A DNA stretch of 64,000 nucleotides from Staphylococcus sp. M0911. Lineage in GTDB: Bacteria > Bacillota > Bacilli > Staphylococcales > Staphylococcaceae. Position 1 is the stretch's first letter. Each line of letters opens with the position of its first letter. The translations under genes were made by a program, and so were the position numbers. This document shows positions 20,548-29,491 of the stretch, one piece after another. A model generated the notes under the pieces. It was given only the letters and a program-made list of their open reading frames with translations. It did not search any database and was not told the origin of the DNA. The DNA lies in the NCBI RefSeq assembly GCF_003491325.1, contig NZ_CP022881.1:1984001-2048000 (forward strand). Reading direction: 5' to 3'.

Positions 20548-20908
20548 TAAAATTACCCACCTTGTTTTTAAATTCGATAACGTCTTTATTAGTGCCTTGC
20601 ACTTCAAACTTCATTAACAACGGTACATTATAGTCTTCAGAAATAGAGCGCCCTGCTTTAGCAAAATTTTGCCCCCAGTTTCTATTACCACTGGCAGCTA
20701 CCGCTCTGAGATATGAATGATTAACATCTAGAAATGATTGTACTTGTTGAGGTACTTCGCCAAAGCCTATTGTTCCAGTAACTAAAATATATGGTTCATT
20801 AATAGGATCCGTACAATTTTCTGATGTAATTTCCATTACATTTTCGATTTCAGCACGTTTAATAAATCTGCGTACATTACCTGAAAATGAGAAATATACT
20901 ACTTTCAT
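20510..20908 (-). CDS. nrdI: Flavodoxin-like NrdI
   Basis: FMN protein that supplies the oxidant for assembly of the manganese-tyrosyl cofactor in NrdF. 132 residues from the ATG at 20908, preceded by AGAAGG. Flavodoxin-type loop [11 protein letters not shown] at the N-terminus and [14 protein letters not shown] near residue 43 match NrdI. First gene of nrdIEF; no nrdH is present here. Confidence 0.94.
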   Translation of the reverse strand: MKVVYFSFSGNVRRFIKRAEIENVMEITSENCTDPINEPYILVTGTIGFGEVPQQVQSFLDVNHSYLRAVAASGNRNWGQNFAKAGRSISEDYNVPLLMKFEVQGTNKDVIEFKNKVGNFNENYGREEVQSH

Positions 20909-21073
20909 TGGATCGCCTTCTTTCACCAATCTTTAAACAATTAAAAAAGAAGTTCTCCTATCATGACAGGAAAGCTTCCTACAAAATATAGTGTTGTAGA
21001 ATGAAATGAGTCACTAAAAGAAAAGTTTATAAAAACTATATGACCTTATCTTGATATTAGATTTTATTTTGAA

Positions 21074-21089
21074 CCACAAGATATTGTGG
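21074..21089. promoter_or_regulatory. NrdR-like box (proximal)
   Basis: Palindrome CCACAAGATATTGTGG, close to the NrdR consensus. It lies 166 bases upstream of the nrdI start. A weaker half-match centred about 30 bases further (CTATATAG at 21108–21115) could be the second box of the usual helically phased pair. Confidence 0.7.
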
Positions 21090-21222
21090 TTGATTAGAAA
21101 TGTAGATCTATATAGTATAAGTAAACATTTTGTGCGGAAACACTGTAAACGAGAGATTATTCTATAATTACTAGTGTCATTTTGCATTTAAATTAAGATT
21201 ATTCCATTTATTAGTATCAGCT

Positions 21223-21246
21223 ACAGACACAATATATTGTGTCTGT
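21223..21246. promoter_or_regulatory. Perfect 24-base palindrome with NrdR consensus core (distal)
   Basis: A perfect inverted repeat of ACAGACACAATA with its complement. The inner 16 bases, ACACAATATATTGTGT (21227–21242), match the NrdR box consensus. It is about 315 bases upstream of nrdI and some 155 bases from the proximal box, farther than the normal paired spacing. Confidence 0.72.
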
Positions 21247-21585
21247 TTATCAATATCGATACTATATTCTGTGTTTCATTATACATAATACCTAAACTTA
21301 TTTAAAGTTAAAGTTTTATGTCAAATGTTCGTCTTTTCTTCTGAACATGCACCACTACACCTTTAGTCTTACACAAATAAAAATAAAAAAATTTTTCAGT
21401 TAAAATTACTTGCTTTTTATAAAAAATTATACATTAAGCTTAAGGTCTTGATTCTAGCTCAACCCTGTTAAAATAAAGGATACAATCAATGAAGAATCGA
21501 AATTAAACTGCAATCGTTTTCAGTTATATGCAATCATTTTAATTCTCACAAATGATTTGAAACTAGATTATGACTCTTCCCTAAC

Positions 21586-21599
21586 AGAACGTACGTTCG
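21586..21599. promoter_or_regulatory. LexA-like (SOS) box upstream of EamA–queF
   Basis: AGAACGTACGTTCG contains a perfect 12-base palindrome and fits the Firmicute LexA pattern CGAACN4GTTCG except for the first base. It is just before a possible -10 (TATGAT at 21602–21607) and 108 bases before the EamA start. The site is visible; its use by LexA is inference. Confidence 0.55.
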
Positions 21600-21706
21600 T
21601 ATTATGATTATATATTTCACCCACTGTTTTTTCAAGTCTTTTATGCATATCGACATCATTTATGCTACTATAATAACGTTAAACTTTTATGAATGAGGCG
21701 ATAGTA

Positions 21707-22576
21707 TTGAATCCTAAAATCAAAGGTATAATTGCAATACTAATATCTGCGATAGGCTTTAGTTTTATGTCTGTCTTCTTCAGATTATCAGGCGATTTAC
21801 CTGTATTTCAAAAGTCTCTAGCAAGAAATTTAGTTGCAATGTTCATACCATTATTCTTCATATTTAAATATAAACAACCAATGTTTGGTAAATTAAGTAG
21901 CCAACCATTACTTATCTCAAGGTCAACACTCGGTTTAATAGGTGTATTGCTTAATATATATGCACTTGATCATATGGTATTGAGTGACGCTGATACATTA
22001 ATGAAGTTAAACCCCTTCTGGACTATATTATTATGTTTTATCTTTTTACATGAAAAAGTACGAAAATATCAAATTTCAGCAATGATCGTTGCAATACTCG
22101 GTATGTTACTTATTGTAAAACCAGAATTTTCTTCTTCGTTTATACCAGCATTAATTGGACTACTTTCAGGTATATTTGCTGCATCAGCATATACTTGTGT
22201 CCGTGCTTTAAGTACTAGAGAAGCACCCTACACCATTGTATTTTATTTTTCACTATTCTCAGTAATTGTACTTATCCCATTTTCAATTTTTACATTTGAA
22301 CCAATGAGTAAATTACAATTATTATATTTATTCGGCGCAGGTTTATCAGCTGCAGTGGGCCAAATTGGAATCACACTAGCCTATAGTTTCGCAGCAGCAA
22401 AAGATATATCTATTTTCACTTATGCTTCAATTATATTTACAGCAATATTCGGCTTCATATTATTTGGTGAAACACCTGATTTATTATCAACAATCGGATA
22501 TGTTGTCATTATAAGTGCAAGTTACTATATGTTCGAAAAAGCACGTCGCGAATCAAATCAACAACAACAAAATTAA
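21707..22576 (+). CDS. EamA-family (DMT superfamily) permease
   Basis: 289 residues with about ten membrane helices in two repeated EamA halves, as in drug/metabolite transporters. The TTG at 21707 is preferred, since GAGGCG lies six bases upstream; an ATG 18 bases earlier has no Shine-Dalgarno. Substrate unknown. The queF start lies only 23 bases past its stop, so they are probably one transcript; a role in purine or deazapurine movement is an inference from that position alone. Confidence 0.85.
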   Translation: MNPKIKGIIAILISAIGFSFMSVFFRLSGDLPVFQKSLARNLVAMFIPLFFIFKYKQPMFGKLSSQPLLISRSTLGLIGVLLNIYALDHMVLSDADTLMKLNPFWTILLCFIFLHEKVRKYQISAMIVAILGMLLIVKPEFSSSFIPALIGLLSGIFAASAYTCVRALSTREAPYTIVFYFSLFSVIVLIPFSIFTFEPMSKLQLLYLFGAGLSAAVGQIGITLAYSFAAAKDISIFTYASIIFTAIFGFILFGETPDLLSTIGYVVIISASYYMFEKARRESNQQQQN

Positions 22577-22599
22577 TCATATGATAAGGAGTGATTCAT

Positions 22600-23100
22600 T
22601 TGGCACAAGGACGTCAAAATGATGAATTACAAGATATAACATTACTAGGAAACCAAAATAACACATATAACTTTGATTACAGACCAGATGTTTTAGAAAC
22701 ATTTGATAATAAACACCAAGGTAGAGATTACTTTGTAAAGTTTAATTGTCCAGAATTCACATCACTATGCCCTATTACAGGACAACCAGATTTCGCAACA
22801 ATATACATTTCATACATTCCTAACATTAAAATGGTTGAATCTAAATCTTTAAAATTATACTTATTTAGCTTTAGAAACCATGGTGACTTCCATGAGGATT
22901 GTATGAATATCATTATGAATGATTTAATTGAATTAATGGATCCTCATTACATTGAAGTATGGGGTAAATTCACTCCACGTGGTGGTATTTCCATCGATCC
23001 ATATACAAATTATGGTCGCCCTAATTCAAAATATGAAAAAATGGCAGAACATAGAATGATGAATCATGATATGTATCCTGAAAATGTAGACAATCGCTAA
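22600..23100 (+). CDS. queF: NADPH-dependent 7-cyano-7-deazaguanine reductase QueF
   Basis: Reduces preQ0 to preQ1 in queuosine synthesis. 166 residues from a TTG at 22600 with AAGGAG nine bases upstream; a GTG at 22591 overlaps the Shine-Dalgarno. The catalytic cysteine and aspartate are in [11 protein letters not shown] near residue 48, and the substrate segment [21 protein letters not shown] near 79 identifies the small (YkvM) QueF subclass. It acts downstream of queCDE found 20 kb away. Ends at a strong terminator. Confidence 0.96.
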   Translation: MAQGRQNDELQDITLLGNQNNTYNFDYRPDVLETFDNKHQGRDYFVKFNCPEFTSLCPITGQPDFATIYISYIPNIKMVESKSLKLYLFSFRNHGDFHEDCMNIIMNDLIELMDPHYIEVWGKFTPRGGISIDPYTNYGRPNSKYEKMAEHRMMNHDMYPENVDNR

Positions 23101-23123
23101 TCTTTTAGCGAATATTAAAAATT

Positions 23124-23183
23124 AACTTTAGTACATTGAAAACATCTTACAAAGATAATTTCAAATTGTACTAAAGTTTTTTT
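23124..23183 (+). terminator. Intrinsic terminator after queF
   Basis: Stem AACTTTAGTACA (23124–23135) with TGTACTAAAGTT (23167–23178), inner pairs TTGAAA/TTTCAA, then seven T. Confidence 0.85.
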
Positions 23184-23312
23184 ATTTAATTTTCAAAAAA
23201 CTCTTGCACTTTATTAAGTTAAAGCGTATTTTTATATATATTAGTACTATAGTTTATTAAATTAATGAGTCTCAATTTTATATGAACATTTCATATAATT
23301 AATTCGAAAGAA

Positions 23313-23349
23313 TTGACAGAATTTTCTTATTTATAATTTTTAGAATATT
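23313..23349 (+). promoter_or_regulatory. Possible promoter and CodY-like motif before dtpT
   Basis: A perfect -35 TTGACA (23313–23318) is followed by AT-rich sequence with no well-spaced -10. AATTTTTAGAATATT at 23335–23349 differs from the CodY consensus at two positions. CodY control of peptide transporters is common in Firmicutes, but AT-rich chance matches are frequent. Confidence 0.35.
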
Positions 23350-23435
23350 ATTGCAACTTTTTAATTTCAATAGTACAATTTTTAAAAACCAATATAACGT
23401 TAGTGTTAAGGGAACAGAAAGGTTGGGATGATTAT

Positions 23436-24941
23436 ATGAAAGCAAATAATTCCCATGAACAAGCAGTTCAAGAAATACCACAAACAGGTTTTTTTGGACA
23501 TCCAAGAGGTTTAGGTGTTTTATTCTTCGTAGAATTTTGGGAGAGATTTAGTTATTACGGCATGCGTGCGATGTTACTATTCTATATGTACTACGCTATT
23601 GCAGATCATGGATTAGGCATCGATAAAACAACGGCAATGTCAATCATGTCAGTATATGGAGCATTAATATACATGTCATGTATTCCAGGTGGTTGGATTG
23701 CTGACCGAATTACAGGTACAAGAGGTGCCACATTAATTGGTGCCGTTCTCATCATTATTGGACATATTTGTCTAAGTTTACCATTCGCAATGGTAGGTTT
23801 ATTTGCGTCAATGTTCTTTATTATTATCGGATCTGGGATGATGAAACCCAATATATCAAATATTGTTGGTAGATTATATACTAAAGATGATACACGAATG
23901 GATGCAGGTTTCGTTATCTTCTACATGTCAGTTAACTTTGGTGCCTTAATTTCACCTATCATTCTGCAACAATTCTTAAATGTCAAAAACTTCCATGGCG
24001 GATTCTTAATTGCAGCTATTGGTATGGCATTAGGCTTAGTTTGGTACGTATTATTCAACCGTAAAAATTTAGGACGTGTTGGTATGACACCAACAAACCC
24101 ACTATCACCCGCAGAAAAGAAAAAATACACTGCAATTGTTAGTGGTATTGTAGCCATTATTATCGTTGTACTTATCGTTACATACTTAACGAATACATTA
24201 TCATTTAACTTAGTAAGTAATACTGTTTTAGTACTTGGTATCGTATTACCAGTTTCATACTTTACAATTATGATTAGAAGTAAAGATGTTACGGATGTAG
24301 AACGTTCAAGAGTTAAAGCCTTTATTCCATTATTTATTTTAGGTATGGTGTTCTGGGCTATTCAAGAACAAGGTTCAAATGTACTTAACATTTATGGTAT
24401 TGAACATTCAGATATGAAATTAAATCTATTAGGATGGAAAACGAACTTCGGTGAAACAATTTTCCAATCTATCAACCCACTTTTCATCCTATTATTTGCA
24501 CCTGTTGTTTCATTAATTTGGCAAAAATTAGGTAAACGCCAACCAAGTTTACCTATCAAATTTGTGATTGGTGCTGGTTTGGCTGGTATCTCTTATATCT
24601 TAATAGGATTAATCGGTACCATTTATGGAAGTGCTCATTTCTCAGTTAACTGGGTTATCCTTTCATACATCATTTGTGTTGTAGGTGAATTGTGTTTATC
24701 ACCTACTGGTAACAGTGCTGCAGTTAAATTAGCACCAAAAGCATTCAATGCTCAAATGATGAGTTTATGGTTGTTAACTAATGCATCAGCTCAAGCATTT
24801 AACGGTACATTAGTTAAATTAATCGATCCTTTAGGTCAAACGAATTACTTTATTTTCTTAGGTACTACAGTCATCGTCATTACATTAGTCATTCTAGCCT
24901 TCTCACCAAAAATTGTGAAAGCAATGAGAGGCATTAGATAA
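23436..24941 (+). CDS. dtpT: Proton-dependent di-/tripeptide transporter (POT family)
   Basis: Imports small peptides with protons. 501 residues, about 12–14 membrane helices. The POT signature EFWERFSYYGMRAML near residue 31 and the PTR2 segment around GAFISPIILQ-like VNFGALISPII near 170 are present, plus an SPTGNSAAVKLAPK segment near 422. Start at 23436 is chosen by similarity; the Shine-Dalgarno is weak (GGGATG). Monocistronic. Confidence 0.93.
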   Translation: MKANNSHEQAVQEIPQTGFFGHPRGLGVLFFVEFWERFSYYGMRAMLLFYMYYAIADHGLGIDKTTAMSIMSVYGALIYMSCIPGGWIADRITGTRGATLIGAVLIIIGHICLSLPFAMVGLFASMFFIIIGSGMMKPNISNIVGRLYTKDDTRMDAGFVIFYMSVNFGALISPIILQQFLNVKNFHGGFLIAAIGMALGLVWYVLFNRKNLGRVGMTPTNPLSPAEKKKYTAIVSGIVAIIIVVLIVTYLTNTLSFNLVSNTVLVLGIVLPVSYFTIMIRSKDVTDVERSRVKAFIPLFILGMVFWAIQEQGSNVLNIYGIEHSDMKLNLLGWKTNFGETIFQSINPLFILLFAPVVSLIWQKLGKRQPSLPIKFVIGAGLAGISYILIGLIGTIYGSAHFSVNWVILSYIICVVGELCLSPTGNSAAVKLAPKAFNAQMMSLWLLTNASAQAFNGTLVKLIDPLGQTNYFIFLGTTVIVITLVILAFSPKIVKAMRGIR

Positions 24942-24954
24942 TAGATTAGAATAC

Positions 24955-24992
24955 AAGCAGTAAGTCGAAATGATTCGGCTTACTGCTTTTTT
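24955..24992 (+). terminator. Intrinsic terminator after dtpT
   Basis: Stem AAGCAGTAAGTCGAA with TTCGGCTTACTGCTT, four-base loop, followed by six T. Confidence 0.92.
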
Positions 24993-25090
24993 AGTTTATA
25001 ATAAAAATCACTATAAAATTTCATTGATTACCTATAAAAGTGGGTATTGAAATATATTAAACAAGAACTTAAGGAAAGTAGGTATAGACG

Positions 25091-26020
25091 ATGACAAAAA
25101 AATATAATCATGGTGTGTTATTCTATCATGAACACAGTGGCTTAAAAGATATCTACCAAGGTCTAGGTGAAGTGACAAAGTCTCTAAGTTCTATGTGTAA
25201 ACACTTTTCCATTCAATTAAGTGAGAATGAAGGGGATATCAAAGGCTATTGCGAATCTATTAAAAATGGACAGTATGGCAACGACATAGATGTGTTATTC
25301 ATTTTAGGTGGCGATGGTACAGTGAATGAACTGATTAATGGCGTAATGGAGAATGACTTAGATTTACCTATTGGCATTATTCCCGGCGGCACATTCAATG
25401 ACTTTACTAAAACATTAAACCTAAATCCAAATCATACATTAGCTAGTCAGCAATTATTATCATCACATATACAAACATATGATGTAATGAAAATTAATGA
25501 TATGTATGCACTTAATTTCGTTGGATTAGGGTTAATTGTACAAAATGCTGAAAATGTACAAGATGGTTCTAAAGACATCTTTGGTAAATTAAGCTATATT
25601 GGTTCTACTGTTAAAACATTAATGGATCCTAGCAAGTTCGACTTCACATTAACGATTGATGGTGAAGAGAAAACAGGTAATACCTCAATGATATTAATTG
25701 CAAACGGACCTAATATTGGTGGCAGCAGAATTCCTTTAACAGATTTATCTCCACAGGATGGACAATTGAACACCTTTATCTTTGATGATCAAAGTTTCAG
25801 CATTCTTAATGATATCTTTAAAAAGCGTGATAGCATGAATTGGAATGAAATCACACAAGGTATTGATCATGTCTCAGGTAAACAAATTAAGCTAACTACT
25901 GACCCTAATATGAAAATTGATATTGATGGTGAAATTGCTTTAGAGACACCTATAAATGTCGAAGTGTTACCTGATGCCATCAAATTACTCACCTTCCCTG
26001 ATCAAAATAATAACCAATGA
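25091..26020 (+). CDS. Diacylglycerol kinase-family lipid kinase (YegS/DgkB type)
   Basis: 309 residues with the DAGK catalytic signature [13 protein letters not shown] near residue 73 and the [13 protein letters not shown]-like segment near 97. The C-terminal half is the all-beta YegS-type domain with [11 protein letters not shown] near 276. Such enzymes phosphorylate diacylglycerol or related lipids; staphylococci have DgkB itself elsewhere, so this is more likely the second paralogue of unknown exact substrate. AAGGAAAG precedes the ATG. Confidence 0.85.
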   Translation: MTKKYNHGVLFYHEHSGLKDIYQGLGEVTKSLSSMCKHFSIQLSENEGDIKGYCESIKNGQYGNDIDVLFILGGDGTVNELINGVMENDLDLPIGIIPGGTFNDFTKTLNLNPNHTLASQQLLSSHIQTYDVMKINDMYALNFVGLGLIVQNAENVQDGSKDIFGKLSYIGSTVKTLMDPSKFDFTLTIDGEEKTGNTSMILIANGPNIGGSRIPLTDLSPQDGQLNTFIFDDQSFSILNDIFKKRDSMNWNEITQGIDHVSGKQIKLTTDPNMKIDIDGEIALETPINVEVLPDAIKLLTFPDQNNNQ

Positions 26021-26040
26021 TAACAATGCACTAACTCGCA

Positions 26041-26105
26041 AAAAATAGGAGCTTGACCACTCATCCATATGATCATCTTTGGATAAGGGCTAGCTCCTAT
26101 TTTTA
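26041..26105. terminator. Bidirectional terminator
   Basis: A-rich stem AAAAATAGGAGCT (26041–26053) with AGCTCCTATTTTT (26092–26104) and an inner ATCCA/TGGAT pairing. It sits between the converging lipid kinase and 5'-nucleotidase genes; the outer stem reaches into the nucleotidase stop region. Confidence 0.87.
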
Positions 26106-26639
26106 TTTATCATTTAAAAATAATGCTTCTACATCTTTCCAACCATTTACACGCTTATAATCATGATGATTCATATTATGAACTGCAGTATACATAATAG
26201 ATTCACCTTCGAAAATAGCAAGTTGACGTGGGTTATCATCAATTAAATAGTCCGCGTTAATAATATTTTTACGACCACAAAAAACAAAATGTTGTGGATC
26301 TAAAAATGGAAAATGTTCTAATAACCATTCATATTTATCATGAAATGATGTCGGAACATCCATTGCAGCTGTTGCTATATAAACATCATAATGTTCATTT
26401 AACTTTTCTACGACTTCTTGTGCGTTTGGCATAACCTTTAAATGTCTAAAGAATCCTGGCTCTCTAAGTATTTCAGTAACTAATCCGTCATGTTCTGGAA
26501 TAACATGCTTTAATTTTTGTCCATTTAGTGATTCTACTGTGATTCCTAAATTAGCTCTTTCATTAACACCATCAATGATAGCGCCGAGTGTATCAGCGAG
26601 TACTTCATCCATATCTATAGCAATTTTCTTACGAGACAT
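26103..26639 (-). CDS. 5'(3')-deoxyribonucleotidase-like HAD protein
   Basis: 178 residues of the HAD superfamily NT5C family. Motif [10 protein letters not shown] near residue 8 supplies the nucleophile Asp; motif II ATAAMD near 94; motif [12 protein letters not shown] near 130. Predicted to dephosphorylate deoxynucleoside monophosphates. Shine-Dalgarno GAGGAG. Single gene upstream of hisC but with separate start region. Confidence 0.88.
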   Translation of the reverse strand: MSRKKIAIDMDEVLADTLGAIIDGVNERANLGITVESLNGQKLKHVIPEHDGLVTEILREPGFFRHLKVMPNAQEVVEKLNEHYDVYIATAAMDVPTSFHDKYEWLLEHFPFLDPQHFVFCGRKNIINADYLIDDNPRQLAIFEGESIMYTAVHNMNHHDYKRVNGWKDVEALFLNDK

Positions 26640-26726
26640 TAAATCTACTCCTCAAATGTAATGTATTCCTAAAGTATAGCAAAAGGACGATTCAGACAAA
26701 AGATATAACTCACCTAATATATTACT

Positions 26727-27782
26727 TTAAAATTTAAATTGTTGTAATACGTCAATCATCTTATCATTTTGTTCTGGGAATCCTACAGTAATTCTTACAC
26801 CAGTAGGAAATGGTCGTGTAATACAGCCTACTTTTAAGAGTGCTTCATAAAGTGCTTTACTTTTATCTGTTTGTACAAATACAAAGTTAGTTTGACTTGG
26901 TAAGAAATGTTTACTTTGAGGTATTTGATAAAATTTTGCACGTTCCTCTGCATTTTTAGCAGTGATCTGTTTTAAGTAGTCTTGATCTTCTAATGCAGCT
27001 ACTGCGGCATATTCAGATAATCGTGTAACATTGAATGGGGGTCTAATGATATTCCATTTTTCAATTGCTTCATTAGTGGCAACCACATAACCTACACGTA
27101 ATCCTGCTAATCCATATGCTTTTGAAAAAGTTCTTAGTAAAAATGCATTATCAAATGTTTCCTGTAACTTTAAGGTATCAGGATAATCGTCTGCAGTAAC
27201 AAATTCAAAGTATGCTTCATCAATGAGTACGGGCACATGGCTTGGTACACGTTCTAAAAATCCTATAAGGTCATCATGATTAAAATATGTTCCAGTAGGG
27301 TTATTAGGATTACATAACCACACTAGAGAAGTATTGTCATCAACTTCATTTAAAATACCTTCTAAATCAAATCCACCATTCTTTAATGGAACTTGAATAA
27401 CCTGAGCAGACTCAACAATAGCATTATGATAATACTGTCCGAATGTTGCTTCACTCGTTACGATTTTGTCCCCTGGCGTTAATACTGCTCTTGATATCAT
27501 TAAGATGACTTCATCTAAACCTGCACCAAATAAAATTCGAGATGCATCCACACCTAAATGTTGACTTATCGCCTCTCTAAGTAGTGGTGACCCTGTTTCA
27601 GGATAATAATATAACTCATCTAAATGGTTTGATATTGCTTCTTTAGCTTTAGGAGAAGGACCATATAAGTTCTCATTGGATGCTAATTTATATAACTCTT
27701 CCTCAATTCCATATGCTTCTTTAAGTGCTCTAGGTGATAAACCAGGTTGATATGCAGATAATTGTTCGAGTTGTTTTTTCAT
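26727..27782 (-). CDS. hisC: Histidinol-phosphate aminotransferase HisC
   Basis: PLP enzyme of class I/II aminotransferases, 351 residues. The PLP lysine is in [16 protein letters not shown] near residue 220, and other contacts are [12 protein letters not shown] near 34, FGAGLDEVI near 84, [11 protein letters not shown] near 155 and DEAYFEF near 186. Histidinol phosphate is the family substrate; the gene stands outside any his operon and could act on aromatic amino acids too. The GAGGGGGC Shine-Dalgarno is strong. Confidence 0.9.
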   Translation of the reverse strand: MKKQLEQLSAYQPGLSPRALKEAYGIEEELYKLASNENLYGPSPKAKEAISNHLDELYYYPETGSPLLREAISQHLGVDASRILFGAGLDEVILMISRAVLTPGDKIVTSEATFGQYYHNAIVESAQVIQVPLKNGGFDLEGILNEVDDNTSLVWLCNPNNPTGTYFNHDDLIGFLERVPSHVPVLIDEAYFEFVTADDYPDTLKLQETFDNAFLLRTFSKAYGLAGLRVGYVVATNEAIEKWNIIRPPFNVTRLSEYAAVAALEDQDYLKQITAKNAEERAKFYQIPQSKHFLPSQTNFVFVQTDKSKALYEALLKVGCITRPFPTGVRITVGFPEQNDKMIDVLQQFKF

Positions 27783-27904
27783 AATAATTGTTGCCCCCTC
27801 AAATTGACAGAAATTTCAAAAACTTAATATTAATTATAAACACTTACTATTACATAAATCAATCCATCTTCCAATCAAATGTGATATATAAAATATAAAG
27901 ATTC

Positions 27905-27959
27905 AAAAAAGCCTCAATGAGAATGGAACAATTAAATATATTCCATACGCATTAAGGCT
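27905..27959 (-). terminator. Intrinsic terminator after the ABC importer operon
   Basis: Stem AGCCT...ATGGAA (27910–27928) with TTCCAT...AGGCT (27941–27959), a few mismatches, followed by six U on the minus strand. Confidence 0.82.
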
Positions 27960-27976
27960 ATGTCTATCAAATTATT

Positions 27977-29491
27977 TTATTTTAATAGACCTTCTTTTTC
28001 TAAATAATCTTTAGCCACTTGATAAGGGTCTTGTTTCTTTACTGTCACTTTATAATTCATTTCTTGCATGTCTTCATCTGAAATCTTACCAGCTAACTTA
28101 TTAAGTGGTTTCTTCACTTCTGGATGATCTTTGATGAATTTTTCTTTAAACATTGGTGCACCTTGATAAGGCGGAAATACATGCTTGTCATCCTTTAATA
28201 CTACCATGTCATATTGCTTTAATTCTGCATCTGTAGAATATGCATCAATTAAATTAATATCTCCTTTTTCAACTGCAGTATAGCGAAGTTTAGGTTCCAT
28301 GGTTTTGGCATTTGAAATATTTAGACCATAAGCCTTTTTAACAGCTTTAAATCCATCTGGTCGATCATTAAATTCCAATGTAAAACCTGGTTTCAATTTA
28401 TCTTCTACTTTAGACAAGTCACCAATGGTTTTAATGTGGTTTTTCTTAGCAAAATCACGTTTAACTGCTAATGCATAAGTATTATTATATTTCATTGGCT
28501 TTAACATTGTCATTTTATATTTTTTCTCTAAACTTTGTTTTGCTTGTTGATATACTCTAGGTTCTTGTTTAGATTTTAAATCTTCTTTTGTTAATTCTCC
28601 TAAAACTGTACCTGTAAATTCTAAATAACCATCGATATCGTCAGATTTGAGTGCATTAAATAAGAAAGCAGTCTTACCCATTCCATCTTTGACTTCAACA
28701 GTATCATCGGTATCTTGCTCAATTAAAATTTTATACATATTTGTAATGACCGATGGTTCTGAACCTAATTTACCTGCTAGTGTAATTTTATCACCTTTTT
28801 GGGCAAATAATGGGACGATAATAGCAATCATAATAACTACTATCATTGTTCCTAATACAATTAATAACTTTTTGTACGATAATTTCTCCATAAATCTTAG
28901 TATAATATCAAATAATATGGCTAATAACGCTGCTGGAATCGCACCAATTAAAATTAATGATGCATCATTACGATCAATACCTAATAATATTAAATCTCCA
29001 AGGCCTCCTGCACCAATTAATGCTGCTAAAGTTGCAGTACCAATTATGAGCACCATAGCAGTTCTAATACCTGCCATAATCACAGGCATAGCTATAGGTA
29101 ATTCTACTTTTGTTAAACGACGTATTGGTTTCATACCAATACCCTTTGCCGCTTCTATTAGTGATGGATCAACCTCTTTCACACCCGTATATGTATTACG
29201 TAATATTGGCAATAATGCATATACAACTAATGCAATGATGGCTGGCAAACGTCCTATACCAAATAATGGAATCATTAACCCAAGTAATGCTAATGAAGGA
29301 ATGGTTTGCAATATTGCAGCAATATTCATGACAATTTCAGATGTTTTCTTCGTTTTAGTTAATAAAATACCGAGTGGTACTGCAATGATTGTTGCTATTA
29401 ATAAAGCAATAAATGATATTTGTATATGTTCTATGATTGTTGAGAGTAACTGTCCCTTACGTTCTACTAGCATTTGCCAAAATTCATGCAT
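27977..29491 (-). CDS. egtU: ABC importer permease–substrate-binding fusion (OpuB/EgtU type)
   Basis: 504 residues: a permease domain with about six helices (1–215; EAA loop EAAKGIGMKP near 112) fused to an extracellular OpuAC-like binding domain (about 232–504, from GDKITLAGKLGSEPSVITNMY). This fused layout is shared by quaternary-amine (OpuB/OpuC-like) importers and by the ergothioneine importer EgtU. The GKLGSEP...NMYKILIEQDT start and DIDGYLEFTGTV segment look EgtU-like to me from memory, but I could not align them, so an osmolyte or choline substrate remains possible. Overlaps the ATPase gene by eight bases. Confidence 0.7.
   Translation of the reverse strand: MHEFWQMLVERKGQLLSTIIEHIQISFIALLIATIIAVPLGILLTKTKKTSEIVMNIAAILQTIPSLALLGLMIPLFGIGRLPAIIALVVYALLPILRNTYTGVKEVDPSLIEAAKGIGMKPIRRLTKVELPIAMPVIMAGIRTAMVLIIGTATLAALIGAGGLGDLILLGIDRNDASLILIGAIPAALLAILFDIILRFMEKLSYKKLLIVLGTMIVVIMIAIIVPLFAQKGDKITLAGKLGSEPSVITNMYKILIEQDTDDTVEVKDGMGKTAFLFNALKSDDIDGYLEFTGTVLGELTKEDLKSKQEPRVYQQAKQSLEKKYKMTMLKPMKYNNTYALAVKRDFAKKNHIKTIGDLSKVEDKLKPGFTLEFNDRPDGFKAVKKAYGLNISNAKTMEPKLRYTAVEKGDINLIDAYSTDAELKQYDMVVLKDDKHVFPPYQGAPMFKEKFIKDHPEVKKPLNKLAGKISDEDMQEMNYKVTVKKQDPYQVAKDYLEKEGLLK

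Larger units (their letters stand above)
20909..21706. other. Long intergenic region between nrdI and the EamA gene
   Basis: About 800 bases between divergent genes, with no convincing coding frame. It holds two NrdR-like palindromes (21074–21089, 21223–21246) on the nrd side, an AT-rich middle, and a LexA-like box (21586–21599) on the other side. It is long for a simple divergent promoter region, so an unrecognised small RNA is possible, but I see no clear terminator inside. Confidence 0.6.

Noticed and set aside
21104-21119. Second NrdR box next to the proximal one
   Set aside because: Spacing is about right, but only the central CTATATAG is symmetric; the outer bases do not fit. Kept as a remark only.
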